NCBI GenBank assembly: GCA_000381625.1
Contig: KB906767.1
Coordinates: 2,086,629-2,150,628 of the forward strand
Source: Bryobacterales bacterium KBS 96
Lineage (GTDB): Bacteria; Acidobacteriota; Terriglobia; Bryobacterales; Bryobacteraceae
DNA: 64,000 nt
Reading direction: 5' to 3'
Shown here: one piece after another, positions 1 to 9,150 of the stretch
Layout: every line of letters starts with the position of its first letter
Numbering within the stretch: the first letter of the stretch is position 1
Translations under genes and position numbers: made by a program
Notes under the pieces: generated by a model
Database searches by the model: none
What the model was told of the DNA's origin: nothing
What the model saw: the letters and a program-made list of their open reading frames with translations, nothing else

Positions 1-1
1 G

Positions 2-1456
2 GTGGAGAAAGCGGGCAAGCCCAAGTGGGCGTATGAACCCGCAAAGCCGAACGAGGAAATGGCGAAAAAGATCGCCGATTTCATCCGGCCGGAACTGACG
101 GATGCGCTGGACACCAAGAAATATCAGAAGCTCGACAGCTATCACCGCGTCCACGAGGCCAAGAAGAAGAGCGTGGCACTGTTCGCCGAAGAGGAGCAGG
201 AAGAAGCAGGAAAGCTGTTCAGCGCGCTGAAAGAGCGGATCTTCCGCGACGAGATGTTGAAGGAACGCCGCCGTCCGGATGGGCGCAAGTTCGATGAACT
301 TCGTCACATCTGGTGCGAAGCCGGTGTACTGCCGCGAACCCATGGTTCCGCCATCTTCACCCGCGGCGAAACGCAAGCGCTGGTCACGGCGACCCTTGGC
401 ACGAAGGACGACGAGCAAAGGATCGAGATGTTCGACCCTTCGCAAACCTCCAAGCGTTTCATGCTTCACTACAACTTCCCCCCGTTTAGCGTTGGTGAAG
501 TTGGATTTATGCGCGGGCCCGGACGTCGCGAGATTGGGCACGGCGCACTTGCCGAACGTGCTCTCTCGGCCGTGATTCCGGACGAGAAGGATTTCCCCTA
601 CACTCTCCGCGTGGTTAGCGACATTCTTGAATCCAATGGGTCCAGCTCGATGGCGAGCGTCTGCGGCGGCACGCTGTCGCTGATGGATGCGGGCGTTCCA
701 ATCAAAGCTCCGGTGGCCGGCATCGCCATGGGCCTCGTCAAGGAGGGCGACGACTACGCCATTCTGACGGATATCGCGGGCGCCGAAGATCATTACGGCG
801 ACATGGACTTCAAGGTCGCGGGCTCCAAAAAGGGCATCACCGGCCTGCAGATGGACATTAAGGTTCCGAACGTAACGACGAAGATCATGCGTGAGGCGCT
901 GGCGCAGGCGAAGAAGGCCCGGCTGGAAATTCTCGAAGTCATGATCAAGACGATTTCGGAGCCGCGCGGCGAGTTGTCCAAGTATGCACCTCGCATCTAC
1001 ACGACCAAGATTCCGACTGATAAGATTCGTGAGCTGATCGGCCCTGGCGGCAAAATCATCAAGGGAATCGTCGAGCAGACCGGCGTAAAGATCGATGTGG
1101 ATGACGACGGCACGGTCAACATCTTCGCTTCCGATGGAGAGTCCGCCAAGCGCGCGTTGCAGATGGTGGCCGATATCGCCGCAGTCGCCGAAGTCGGGAA
1201 AACCTATTTAGGGAAAGTCGTGCGAATCGCCGATTTTGGCGCGTTCGTCGAGATTTTCCCGGGAACCGACGGCCTTCTCCACATTAGTGAGATTTCGGAG
1301 AGCCGCATCAAGAACGTGCGCGACGAGTTGAATGAGGGCGACCAGATCCTTGTGAAAGTGCTGGCCCTCGAAGGCAACAAAATCAAGCTAAGCCGCAAGG
1401 CGATTCTAAAAGAACAGCGCGAGAAGTTGAAGGCCGGCGCGGAAAAATCCGAGTAA
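2..1456 (+). CDS. pnp: Polyribonucleotide nucleotidyltransferase, C-terminal part (5' truncated by window)
   Basis: Phosphorolytic 3'-5' exoribonuclease of RNA turnover. The visible 484 residues are the C-terminal two thirds of a protein usually about 700 aa. They hold the linker helices, the second RNase PH domain (roughly residues 90-330), a KH domain around residues 335-395 with the signature GPGGKIIKGI, and an S1 domain near 398-470 with the typical DFGAFVEIFPG and GLLHISEIS segments. The beginning lies outside the window, so position 2 is not a start codon. The acidic/basic tail beyond S1 is very short. A strong intrinsic terminator follows 20 bp after the stop. Confidence 0.97.
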   Translation: MEKAGKPKWAYEPAKPNEEMAKKIADFIRPELTDALDTKKYQKLDSYHRVHEAKKKSVALFAEEEQEEAGKLFSALKERIFRDEMLKERRRPDGRKFDELRHIWCEAGVLPRTHGSAIFTRGETQALVTATLGTKDDEQRIEMFDPSQTSKRFMLHYNFPPFSVGEVGFMRGPGRREIGHGALAERALSAVIPDEKDFPYTLRVVSDILESNGSSSMASVCGGTLSLMDAGVPIKAPVAGIAMGLVKEGDDYAILTDIAGAEDHYGDMDFKVAGSKKGITGLQMDIKVPNVTTKIMREALAQAKKARLEILEVMIKTISEPRGELSKYAPRIYTTKIPTDKIRELIGPGGKIIKGIVEQTGVKIDVDDDGTVNIFASDGESAKRALQMVADIAAVAEVGKTYLGKVVRIADFGAFVEIFPGTDGLLHISEISESRIKNVRDELNEGDQILVKVLALEGNKIKLSRKAILKEQREKLKAGAEKSE

Positions 1457-1473
1457 GCCTTAAACAATCGGAA

Positions 1474-1512
1474 AAAGCCCCTCCAACCCACGCGGGCCGG
1501 AGGGGCTTTTTT
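1474..1512 (+). terminator. Rho-independent terminator after pnp
   Basis: The inverted repeat AAAGCCCCTCC / GGAGGGGCTTT forms an 11-bp stem with a 14-nt loop and runs into a T tract, directly downstream of the pnp stop codon. The arms are symmetric enough to also serve the convergent methyltransferase gene. Confidence 0.9.
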
Positions 1513-1560
1513 GGCGAGGGATGCCGAGCCATTGGCTTCTGAAGTACTTGAAACGCGGAC

Positions 1561-3315
1561 TCACCATCTTTTAAATAAACGACCGATTGCGCGCATCGGA
1601 GCAGTGACGCGCATGGAACGGCAACTAGACAACTGATGGACAGCGGCTTCCAGCCGTTGAATAGCGGCATCTTTCTCCGCAAGCGCGGCATCTTTCTCCG
1701 CAAGCGCGGCATGCATTCGCTCGATTGAAACTTCCCGTTCCGCCAGAACGCTTCGCAAGCTCTGCACCGCATTCTCCAACTCTAATCGCTCCGTCCGGCA
1801 CGCATCGTACGAGACTCGTACCTGCATCAACTCCGAACGAGTGCTTTCCAATGCTTTCCTGGCCTGTTTCGCCTCGGTTTTGAAAAGAAAGATTTGCGTC
1901 CGAGCCTTGCTGTGTTCCGCAAGAAGTTCCTCGTGCTCGGCAGCTAGAGATTCCCGTTCCTGTATTACCCGGGCAACCTCGCCAGCAATATTGGCGCCGT
2001 CATCCGTGGTTTGCTTGGCTGGTGCAGCGCCGCGCTCTGCCCCGGTCGTAACCGGTTCGGGTTTCAGCGCGGCAACACCCGTGTGCGGAGTGGATTCAAC
2101 TTCTTCGGCGTTCATGGAGCCATCCGCGCCGGCGCCGAGCAGAGCAACTACGGCCGAGAACTCGGGACGAACCCGCAACCAGACCTGTAGCCGAAGAGGT
2201 TGATCAAGTTTATCAAGCCTAAGATCGGGAAGGATCAGTTGAGGATCGGTTCCAAAACTGAAAAATCTACATGCGTTGCCATTCTCGCTTAAGCCAAGGG
2301 GGGCAATCGTGCCACCAAGCGAATACGAGCAGAAATCGCTTCCACTTGCCGCCCACAAGATATCATCATTCACCAGAGCCCGGATCGTAAGGCCGGCGAC
2401 TTCTATCACCGCCGGACAGTCGGTCAAATCGAGACGAAGAGATCCTTTTAGCCCCGATATCAGATCTATGTCTACCCGCTGCCACTCGCCCATTGTTACT
2501 TCAATCGAATGGCTGTCATCCTCGCGATAGCCATTATCGGATGGAAGAAAAACCTGAAGGCGAGCAGTATTCTGATACCCCCCGAGCCGATTGTTTGCCT
2601 TCCAGCGACACTCTAGTTCAGTGGCGCAGAGCGCATAAAATCGACGCAGATGCGTCTTCATTTCGTCGGAATCGCCGAACAGGATTCCCAGCAAGCCTTC
2701 GCCGCGCGTCGACAGACCAGGTTTCTGAAATACTCCCAGGCCCCAACTGTGTTCGAATTCGAAAGTTGCACCTTGGTTCTTCAGTTCATCCCAGAGTTTC
2801 CAAACGCCGAAACTGCCGTGGCGCGTTTTGATGTCGTGAAGCAGGACGATCCCGCCGGGCTTTACCTTTGGCAGCCAGCCGTAGAAATCATGAGCTACCG
2901 CCTCGTAAGTATGGAGACCGTCTATGTGCAGGATATCGATTGAATCCGGCGCGAATTGCGAGAGCGCACCATCGAAAGTCGTCCTAAGAAGATACGAAAA
3001 CTTATCGTAATTGGCTCGATTGTACGACTCGACTTCGGCGTAAACCTCTTCGCCATAGTAGCCGGCATGGGCCTCGCCCGTCCAGGTATCGACAGCATAG
3101 CAGACACACGGCACATTGTGTTCCGACACGGCCTGGCAGAAACCGAAATAAGACTCTCCGTAATGAGTGCCGAGTTCCACAAGTAATTGAGGGCGAACGC
3201 TTCGAATCAGATCATTTGCAAATGGCAGATGGCCGGACCAATTGCCAATGCCGCCGGGGCGATACCGCTTCGGATGGAACGTTCCACTCGGAACGTACAG
3301 AGAGGTGATTGGCAT
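1561..3315 (-). CDS. Class I SAM-dependent methyltransferase (Methyltransf_24 type) with C-terminal coiled coil
   Basis: 584 aa. Residues about 25-200 form a Rossmann methyltransferase of the Methyltransf_24 kind, often found with glycosyltransferases: the SAM loop is LVELGTHYGESYFGF, and the acidic motifs DILHIDGLHTYEAV and GGIVLLHDI follow. The middle (about 240-390) is a beta-rich domain that I do not recognise, possibly carbohydrate-binding. Residues about 440-560 are a long coiled coil with repeated AALAEKDA heptads, and the end is basic. The context (GT4 glycosyltransferase and sugar epimerase divergent from it) suggests a role in modifying a surface glycan. The exact substrate is unknown. 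Confidence 0.8.
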   Translation of the reverse strand: MPITSLYVPSGTFHPKRYRPGGIGNWSGHLPFANDLIRSVRPQLLVELGTHYGESYFGFCQAVSEHNVPCVCYAVDTWTGEAHAGYYGEEVYAEVESYNRANYDKFSYLLRTTFDGALSQFAPDSIDILHIDGLHTYEAVAHDFYGWLPKVKPGGIVLLHDIKTRHGSFGVWKLWDELKNQGATFEFEHSWGLGVFQKPGLSTRGEGLLGILFGDSDEMKTHLRRFYALCATELECRWKANNRLGGYQNTARLQVFLPSDNGYREDDSHSIEVTMGEWQRVDIDLISGLKGSLRLDLTDCPAVIEVAGLTIRALVNDDILWAASGSDFCSYSLGGTIAPLGLSENGNACRFFSFGTDPQLILPDLRLDKLDQPLRLQVWLRVRPEFSAVVALLGAGADGSMNAEEVESTPHTGVAALKPEPVTTGAERGAAPAKQTTDDGANIAGEVARVIQERESLAAEHEELLAEHSKARTQIFLFKTEAKQARKALESTRSELMQVRVSYDACRTERLELENAVQSLRSVLAEREVSIERMHAALAEKDAALAEKDAAIQRLEAAVHQLSSCRSMRVTAPMRAIGRLFKRW

Positions 3316-3469
3316 CGTGAAATGCGGACTCCGGCTAGGACCGGAATCTCTTTACGAGAATATCAGGCGCAGTGAAACAGACGTCTCCTTGGGTCATCTA
3401 CAAACTGTGACTTTTTTATAGATTATCAACCGGTACTAAAGTTTTAGTGGTGCGGTATCGTAATCACTG

Positions 3470-4759
3470 ATGTACTTTTGGGAGCAAAGTAGCGCCGAAC
3501 AGCGCTTGCTTACAAGGGGTGGTCGGGGCGTGATTTCAAACGTTCTTTTTGTTCTGTATCACGACTTCACGGCGAACAGCGCGACCCATGTGCACGCTAT
3601 TTCTGAAGAGCTGATCGCTCTCGGTTACGAGTGTCAGATTGCCGTCCCAAAGAACAAGGAGTCCGTCGCCGGCCTGGGTGCGTGTGCCGCGAAAACGATA
3701 GACTTCGCCGACGCCGAAGCCGGTGGAGTGATCTATTCAAACGGCGGCGGTCCCGATATTATTCATGCCTGGACACCCAGGGAAGTGGTGCGGCGCTTTT
3801 GCGAGGCAGTGAGGATACGCTACGCGAGCCAACTTTTTGTTCACTTGGAAGATAATGAATTTCACATACTGTCGCGTAACGTCGGCAAGCCACTTTCCGA
3901 GATACTTGCGCTCTCTTCCGCAGACTTGGATAGATTAATTCCTCCCTCTTTTTCGCATCCACATCGGGCAAACGAATTCCTTAGGAGCGCCACCGGCGTG
4001 ACGATAATCATCGATAGGCTAGCGGAATTTGTGCCGGCGGGCCCACCTATCATGGAACTATGGCCGTCCGCCAGCCGCGGCTTGTTCAAGCCACGAAGCC
4101 AAAGCGCGAGCGAACGGAAACGATACGGCATTCCCAACAATTCGACGGTGCTGGTGTACACGGGCAATACACATGGCGCCAATGCGCGCGAGATGCGAAG
4201 TCTGTATCTCGCCGTCGCCATCTTGAACCGCGAGGGTCATTCGACCACCTTGGTTCGAGCCGGGCGCGACTATTGTCCGTTTCTGGGGCCTGATGAAACG
4301 TGGGCCCGGCGGCACTCAATAGAACTGGGGATGACGCCCCATTGCGACATTCCTCCTTTGCTGGCCCTGGCCGATGTCCTGGTGCAGCCTGGCCAACCGG
4401 GCGAATTTAACGATTATCGTTTCCCCAGCAAATTGCCCGAGTTCTTCTCAGTAGGCAGGCCGGTGGTGCTTCCTCGGTCGAACATTGCGCGCTACATGAA
4501 ACATGGCGAACATGGCTACATCGTTTCCGACCTGAACGCGGTGGCCATAGCGGACGCCGTCAGGACCATCATGGAGGATCGAGACCTCTACAGCCGTCTT
4601 GCGGCCGGAGCCGTTAGCTTCTTCAACAGTCATCTGGACTGGGCGATCAGCGCAAAGAAGTTGAGCGATTTCTATCAATCCGCCGCCAACCAAACGGCCG
4701 AAACCGCTTCGCCTGCACCGGCGCAGGTGAATTCGAGCCGAGCCGCGAGTATGCAATGA
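3470..4759 (+). CDS. Glycosyltransferase family 4-like protein
   Basis: 429 aa with the two-Rossmann GT-B layout. The N-terminal acceptor half begins after a short leader with VLFVLYHDFTANSATHVHAISEELIALGYEC. The C-terminal nucleotide-sugar half carries LVYTGNTHGAN, then PPLLALADVLVQPGQPGEFNDYRFPSKLPEFFSVGRPVVLP, the region that binds the sugar nucleotide in GT4 enzymes. The canonical EX7E is partly divergent. It is probably cytoplasmic and transfers sugar onto a surface polysaccharide or lipid carrier. The ATG at 3470 is used here, but a GTG at 3530 closer to the domain start (VISNVLFVLYHDF) is also plausible. The epimerase gene follows on the same strand. Confidence 0.8.
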   Translation: MYFWEQSSAEQRLLTRGGRGVISNVLFVLYHDFTANSATHVHAISEELIALGYECQIAVPKNKESVAGLGACAAKTIDFADAEAGGVIYSNGGGPDIIHAWTPREVVRRFCEAVRIRYASQLFVHLEDNEFHILSRNVGKPLSEILALSSADLDRLIPPSFSHPHRANEFLRSATGVTIIIDRLAEFVPAGPPIMELWPSASRGLFKPRSQSASERKRYGIPNNSTVLVYTGNTHGANAREMRSLYLAVAILNREGHSTTLVRAGRDYCPFLGPDETWARRHSIELGMTPHCDIPPLLALADVLVQPGQPGEFNDYRFPSKLPEFFSVGRPVVLPRSNIARYMKHGEHGYIVSDLNAVAIADAVRTIMEDRDLYSRLAAGAVSFFNSHLDWAISAKKLSDFYQSAANQTAETASPAPAQVNSSRAASMQ

Positions 4760-4847
4760 ACAAGCTATTCCTATTTACCTGCTTAAAACGTCGCGTGCCT
4801 GTAAAGGGCATCTAAACTGACATGGCGGGCTATAGTGAGAGAAATCC

Positions 4848-5945
4848 ATGGCAATCGCCTTAGTTACCGGATCCGCTGGCTTGATCGGCGCCGAAGCGGC
4901 GCGATTTTTCACTAACCAGGGCCTCAGCGTCGTCGGAATTGATAACGACATGCGCCGATATTTTTTCGGCGACGAGGCTAGCACGCGCTGGAGCCAGGAG
5001 CAACTGAAAAGCGATCTTCCCGGCTACGTTCACTGTGACCTCGATGTTCGCGATGGAGACGCGCTGAAGAAGGTATTTGAGCGCTTCGGGAAAGATATTG
5101 CGCTTGTCCTCCACACGGCGGCTCAACCATCGCACGATTGGGCTGTCCGGGAACCGTTAACCGATTTCACCATTAATGCAAACGGGACGCTCCAGATGTT
5201 GGAGTTTACGCGGCAGTTTGCCCCCGATGCGGTGTTTCTCTTCACGAGCACGAACAAAGTGTACGGAGACGCTCCCAACCGCCTTCCACTCGTTGAAAAG
5301 GAAACGCGCTGGGAAGTTGAGCCATCGCATCCGTTCGCCGCGAACGGCATCGATGAGACGATGAGCATCGACGGCTGCCTCCACAGCTTGTTCGGCGCTT
5401 CGAAAGCCGCGGCCGATCTGATGGTGCAGGAATATGGGCGCTACTTTGGGATGAAGACGGCCTGTTTCCGCGGAGGATGTCTCACGGGTCCCGGCCACTC
5501 CGGCACGAAGCTACACGGCTTCCTTTCCTATCTGGCGAAGTGCGCGATTACGGGAACTCCTTATACGGTGTTCGGATACAAAGGGAAACAGGTCCGCGAC
5601 AATATCCACTCCTACGATCTGGTCAACGCATTCTGGCAGTTCTTTCTCTCGCCGCGATCCGGTGAGGTCTACAACATGGGCGGAGGACGGTATTCAAACT
5701 GTTCCATGCTTGAGGCAATCTCGATCTGCGAACGCTTAACGGGACGGCCGATGAACTGGTCCTACGCCGAAGGCAATCGCACCGGCGATCACATCTGGTG
5801 GATCAGCGACGTTTCGAAATTCCAGAATCATTTCCCGAACTGGCGCCAGAGTTATTCCGTCGAAGACATACTTGCGCAGATCGTTGACGGATTGGGTCAT
5901 CGCTTACCGCAGTCTACGGCCAAGATCGGCGCCGGAAGCGATTAA
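4848..5945 (+). CDS. NAD-dependent epimerase/dehydratase, CDP-tyvelose 2-epimerase-like
   Basis: 365-aa extended short-chain dehydrogenase/reductase. The NAD-binding glycine motif GSAGLIG lies at residues 7-13, and the family signatures [12 protein letters not shown] and [16 protein letters not shown] are present. The active-site segment reads [21 protein letters not shown], so the Tyr of the usual YxxxK is Phe while the Lys is kept. This substitution occurs in the acidobacterial/cyanobacterial relatives I know, but it makes the reaction uncertain. It most likely acts on an NDP-sugar, together with the preceding glycosyltransferase. Confidence 0.85.
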   Translation: MAIALVTGSAGLIGAEAARFFTNQGLSVVGIDNDMRRYFFGDEASTRWSQEQLKSDLPGYVHCDLDVRDGDALKKVFERFGKDIALVLHTAAQPSHDWAVREPLTDFTINANGTLQMLEFTRQFAPDAVFLFTSTNKVYGDAPNRLPLVEKETRWEVEPSHPFAANGIDETMSIDGCLHSLFGASKAAADLMVQEYGRYFGMKTACFRGGCLTGPGHSGTKLHGFLSYLAKCAITGTPYTVFGYKGKQVRDNIHSYDLVNAFWQFFLSPRSGEVYNMGGGRYSNCSMLEAISICERLTGRPMNWSYAEGNRTGDHIWWISDVSKFQNHFPNWRQSYSVEDILAQIVDGLGHRLPQSTAKIGAGSD

Positions 5946-5969
5946 GAACGGTGAACAGACAGGGCGCGC

Positions 5970-8900
5970 TCACTGCGAAGGCTGCACTGTAGCCGTGAAG
6001 GTGGCCAACGTATTGGCGCTAGTCAAGGGCTTGCCGCCGGTGGTGTCCTGGAGATAAAAAACCATTCCGTTCGCGACCCACCGCCCGGTCGTTGCAAATC
6101 CCAACGAACTCCCGGCGGCAAATAGCGCGCCGTCCGGAGTGCCGATTCGTATTTCGATATTACTTGCCGAGGGCGCATTCCACTCGAGAGCGGTCGCGCT
6201 CAGATCGGTTCCGCCGAGCGCCGGCATCGGATTCGGATTGGCCGCGAAAAATGGCGAGGATTGCACGTGCGCAACAAACGTAGCAAGCGTGCCTGCGGCA
6301 GTCAACGGCTTGCCGCCGCTTGTATCCTGCAGATAAAAAGTCATGCCGTCGGTCACCCAAGCGCCGGTCGGAGCAAACCCCGACGATGGGCCGGCCGCGA
6401 AGAGCGCGCCATCCGGACTGCCCACGCGCACTTGCACCGTGGTTGCTGCGGGAGCATCCCACTGGATGAGCGCCGAGCCGGCCGAGGCGCCCACGAAAAC
6501 GACAATCGGATTGGGATTCGCGGCAAAGAAGGGCGAATCCTGCACGTGAGCGACCGCCGTTCCAAGCGTGTTGGCTCCGGTGAGCGGCTTTCCTTCGCTC
6601 GTGTCTTGCAGGAAGAAAGTCATGCCGTCCGTAACCCAAGGTCCTGTCATTGCGGACCCGTAGGGCCCGCCCCCGGCAAACAACGGTCCATCAGGGCTTC
6701 CGAGATGAATTTCGATCGTGGACGCACTGGGCGCCCGCCATTGGATAAGTGTCGAGCCAAGCGATTCTCCTGGGCCAACGACAATCGGATTCGGGTTGGC
6801 GGACAACACCTCCGACTGAAATTGGAGATGAGCGATAACCGTACCGAGAGTATTGTCGCCTGTCAGAGCCTTACCGTCGCTCCTATCCTGTAAATAGAAC
6901 ATCATGCCATCGGTGACCCAAGGGCCGGTGGGAGCCGACCCGCTCGGTCCGCCGGCCGCGAAAAGCGTTCCGTTAGGACTACCGATCCTCACCTCAACGA
7001 CAACCGCCCCCGGCGCATTCCAACTGAGGGTTGTTGCACCTAAGCTGCCCGCTTGCGCAATAGGAATAGGGTTGGGCATTGCAGACAATACCGGGTTAGT
7101 GATGGTGACAGTGACAGCCGTCGATTGGCTTGCCGCCCAGCCCGCGGAAGCTCCGTAGCTCGCGACGACGGAATGCGTTCCGGGCGCCAGGCCGCTGGCA
7201 GAGTAAGTGGCGCCTCCGTTCGCATCGAGCGTGACCGTTCCGATCGTTGCCGAACCTTCGGTAAACGTGACCGTCCCTTGCGGTACGCCTGAGGTGGCCG
7301 TGACAGCGGCGCTAAACGTGACCGCTGTTCCGGCCACCGCCGAACCAGACGAAGCCGAGAGACTGGTGTTCGTAGCGACGGCCTCTTGGCCGTTTAATAA
7401 GCCGAATACGCCGACGCCGCTCGTCGTAGCCACGAACACTTTCCCATCCGCAATGGTCGGCGCCGCGAACTTATTGCCTGTTCCAAACTGATCGCGGCCA
7501 CCAGGCGCTTGATTACTGTTGTAAAGCTCGCGGCCGAGGTCGGTGGCGTCGTATGCGTGAAGTACGGCCGGATCGGTTCTTTCCACGGCCCATACAATCG
7601 CATTGGAAGCGCCATTTGCGGAAATGCTGGGCGTGGCGCCAGGATATCCGAATACATTTAGCGTGTTCGAAATGGAGGTGCTCGATAGCCGGGCATTTGT
7701 GACGCTGAATGCGCGGATGGAATCGCCAACGGCGCCGAAATACAGAGTTCCATTGAACCAGGCTGGCGTGCCAAATTCGCCGCCACTCAGTTGACCGGAC
7801 AATTCCTGATAGAGGCTGCTGTTGTCGTTAGGAGTGAACTTTCCCATGTTATCCCGATCGAACATGTAGATGTTCTTATCCTTCCCCGCCCCAACGCCAA
7901 GGTGGCGGACAGCCCCGGTCGCATCCGTCACATCGGGCAGAAGCACCACGCCGCCCGACCCGAGATCCTCGTCCTGATTCGATTCGCTAAGCGTATTGAA
8001 CATCGTCCAGTAGTCGAGGACATGAAGCGGGCCGTCCGTGGACGCGAGCTTAACGAATGCATTGCCATAATCGCCGAGGCTGGGAAATCCCTGCGCGTTA
8101 AGGTTTGTGTCGAAAGTGCCGTTAGCAAGCTGGAAGAAGATATTGCCGCTCGAGTCGGCAGCCGGCCCTCCTCCGGAGGACCACACGGAATTATCGCTTC
8201 CATTCGGAGCAAAGTTAAAAACCTTCGCCTGCCGTAACGTCAGTTCGTCATAGCCGATGGTCCATCCGGTATACGGCTGATAATCGCAATGTGAAGACCA
8301 ATTCGTATAAACGACACCGTTCAACAACAGAAGCGCAGCACGTTCTTTGTGCTGGCCTGGATTGAAAACTAGCGTTCCGTTCGCGCCTTCATCGCCATTG
8401 CCGGGCAGAGTCGCCTGAATTTCGACCGGGCCGCCAAACTGCTCAGCGCCCGTGGCGATATCCAACGCGTGCAGCTTCTGATGATAGGCGCCAGTTGCGT
8501 CCTTGGTCATAGCGACTACATAAATCGCCCCATGCGGGCCGGCTTTCAAATCGACCACGGGAGTAGCGGTCACTCCGATTTCGGGGACCACGTCCTGGCA
8601 ATTATGGATGTCGGAGGTTGTCTCTCCCGAGCCCAGCATGGAAACCGACCACAGGGTTGCGCCGGTATCCGCATCGAAAGCGTAGACCGAATCGTGCTCG
8701 GTTGCGACGAACACGACATTGTGAACGCCAAGGTTCGGCATCGCGAGATTTGATACATATAGTGGTTGTGCATCCACCTTTCCGTCGACCGATAGCGTGA
8801 ATAAGCGGCCAAAGCTGGTAGAGTTGACGTTCTGCAGAGTCAGGCGGCTCTCGGTCAGGTTCTGGCCGGCACGCGAGTTGTCGTTATGGTAAGTGAGAAC

Positions 8901-8999
8901 GTTTGTCTGCGCGAAAGCGGCTGGAAGAAGAATCAGTCCATTCAGGCAAAGGACGCTCAGCGCACGCCGTACCCATCGGATCCGGGAACACCATTGCAT
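5970..8999 (-). CDS. Secreted PQQ-like beta-propeller protein with Ig-like domain and four C-terminal repeats
   Basis: 1009 aa. A signal peptide ends at AAFAQ (about residue 30). Next comes a PQQ-like beta-propeller (about 35-550) with blade motifs such as YAFDADTGATLW and LHALDIATG. An Ig-like domain of the Big_3_5 type follows (about 555-640, ATNTSLSASSGSAVAGTAVTF). The tail is four repeats of about 90 aa, each beginning with NPNPI/NPIPI, containing a W-x-APxAxxVEVRIGSPDG segment and ending with FYLQDTxGGKPLT. Probably extracellular or outer-surface; substrate unknown. It is a tandem paralogue of the next gene, which lacks the Ig-like domain. Confidence 0.85.
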   Translation of the reverse strand: MQWCSRIRWVRRALSVLCLNGLILLPAAFAQTNVLTYHNDNSRAGQNLTESRLTLQNVNSTSFGRLFTLSVDGKVDAQPLYVSNLAMPNLGVHNVVFVATEHDSVYAFDADTGATLWSVSMLGSGETTSDIHNCQDVVPEIGVTATPVVDLKAGPHGAIYVVAMTKDATGAYHQKLHALDIATGAEQFGGPVEIQATLPGNGDEGANGTLVFNPGQHKERAALLLLNGVVYTNWSSHCDYQPYTGWTIGYDELTLRQAKVFNFAPNGSDNSVWSSGGGPAADSSGNIFFQLANGTFDTNLNAQGFPSLGDYGNAFVKLASTDGPLHVLDYWTMFNTLSESNQDEDLGSGGVVLLPDVTDATGAVRHLGVGAGKDKNIYMFDRDNMGKFTPNDNSSLYQELSGQLSGGEFGTPAWFNGTLYFGAVGDSIRAFSVTNARLSSTSISNTLNVFGYPGATPSISANGASNAIVWAVERTDPAVLHAYDATDLGRELYNSNQAPGGRDQFGTGNKFAAPTIADGKVFVATTSGVGVFGLLNGQEAVATNTSLSASSGSAVAGTAVTFSAAVTATSGVPQGTVTFTEGSATIGTVTLDANGGATYSASGLAPGTHSVVASYGASAGWAASQSTAVTVTITNPVLSAMPNPIPIAQAGSLGATTLSWNAPGAVVVEVRIGSPNGTLFAAGGPSGSAPTGPWVTDGMMFYLQDRSDGKALTGDNTLGTVIAHLQFQSEVLSANPNPIVVGPGESLGSTLIQWRAPSASTIEIHLGSPDGPLFAGGGPYGSAMTGPWVTDGMTFFLQDTSEGKPLTGANTLGTAVAHVQDSPFFAANPNPIVVFVGASAGSALIQWDAPAATTVQVRVGSPDGALFAAGPSSGFAPTGAWVTDGMTFYLQDTSGGKPLTAAGTLATFVAHVQSSPFFAANPNPMPALGGTDLSATALEWNAPSASNIEIRIGTPDGALFAAGSSLGFATTGRWVANGMVFYLQDTTGGKPLTSANTLATFTATVQPSQ

Positions 9000-9150
9000 A
9001 CTGTCGACCTCTAGGTGAAAGCGATATTTCGTAACCGTTACGGCCTTCGGTCCAGCAGTTCGACTCGGTGTTATATTTCTGCGTTACGGAAAACTAAGCG
9101 ACGGAGCGTCGAATGGTTACAGTACCAAGACTCGCCGCGGCGGCATCACC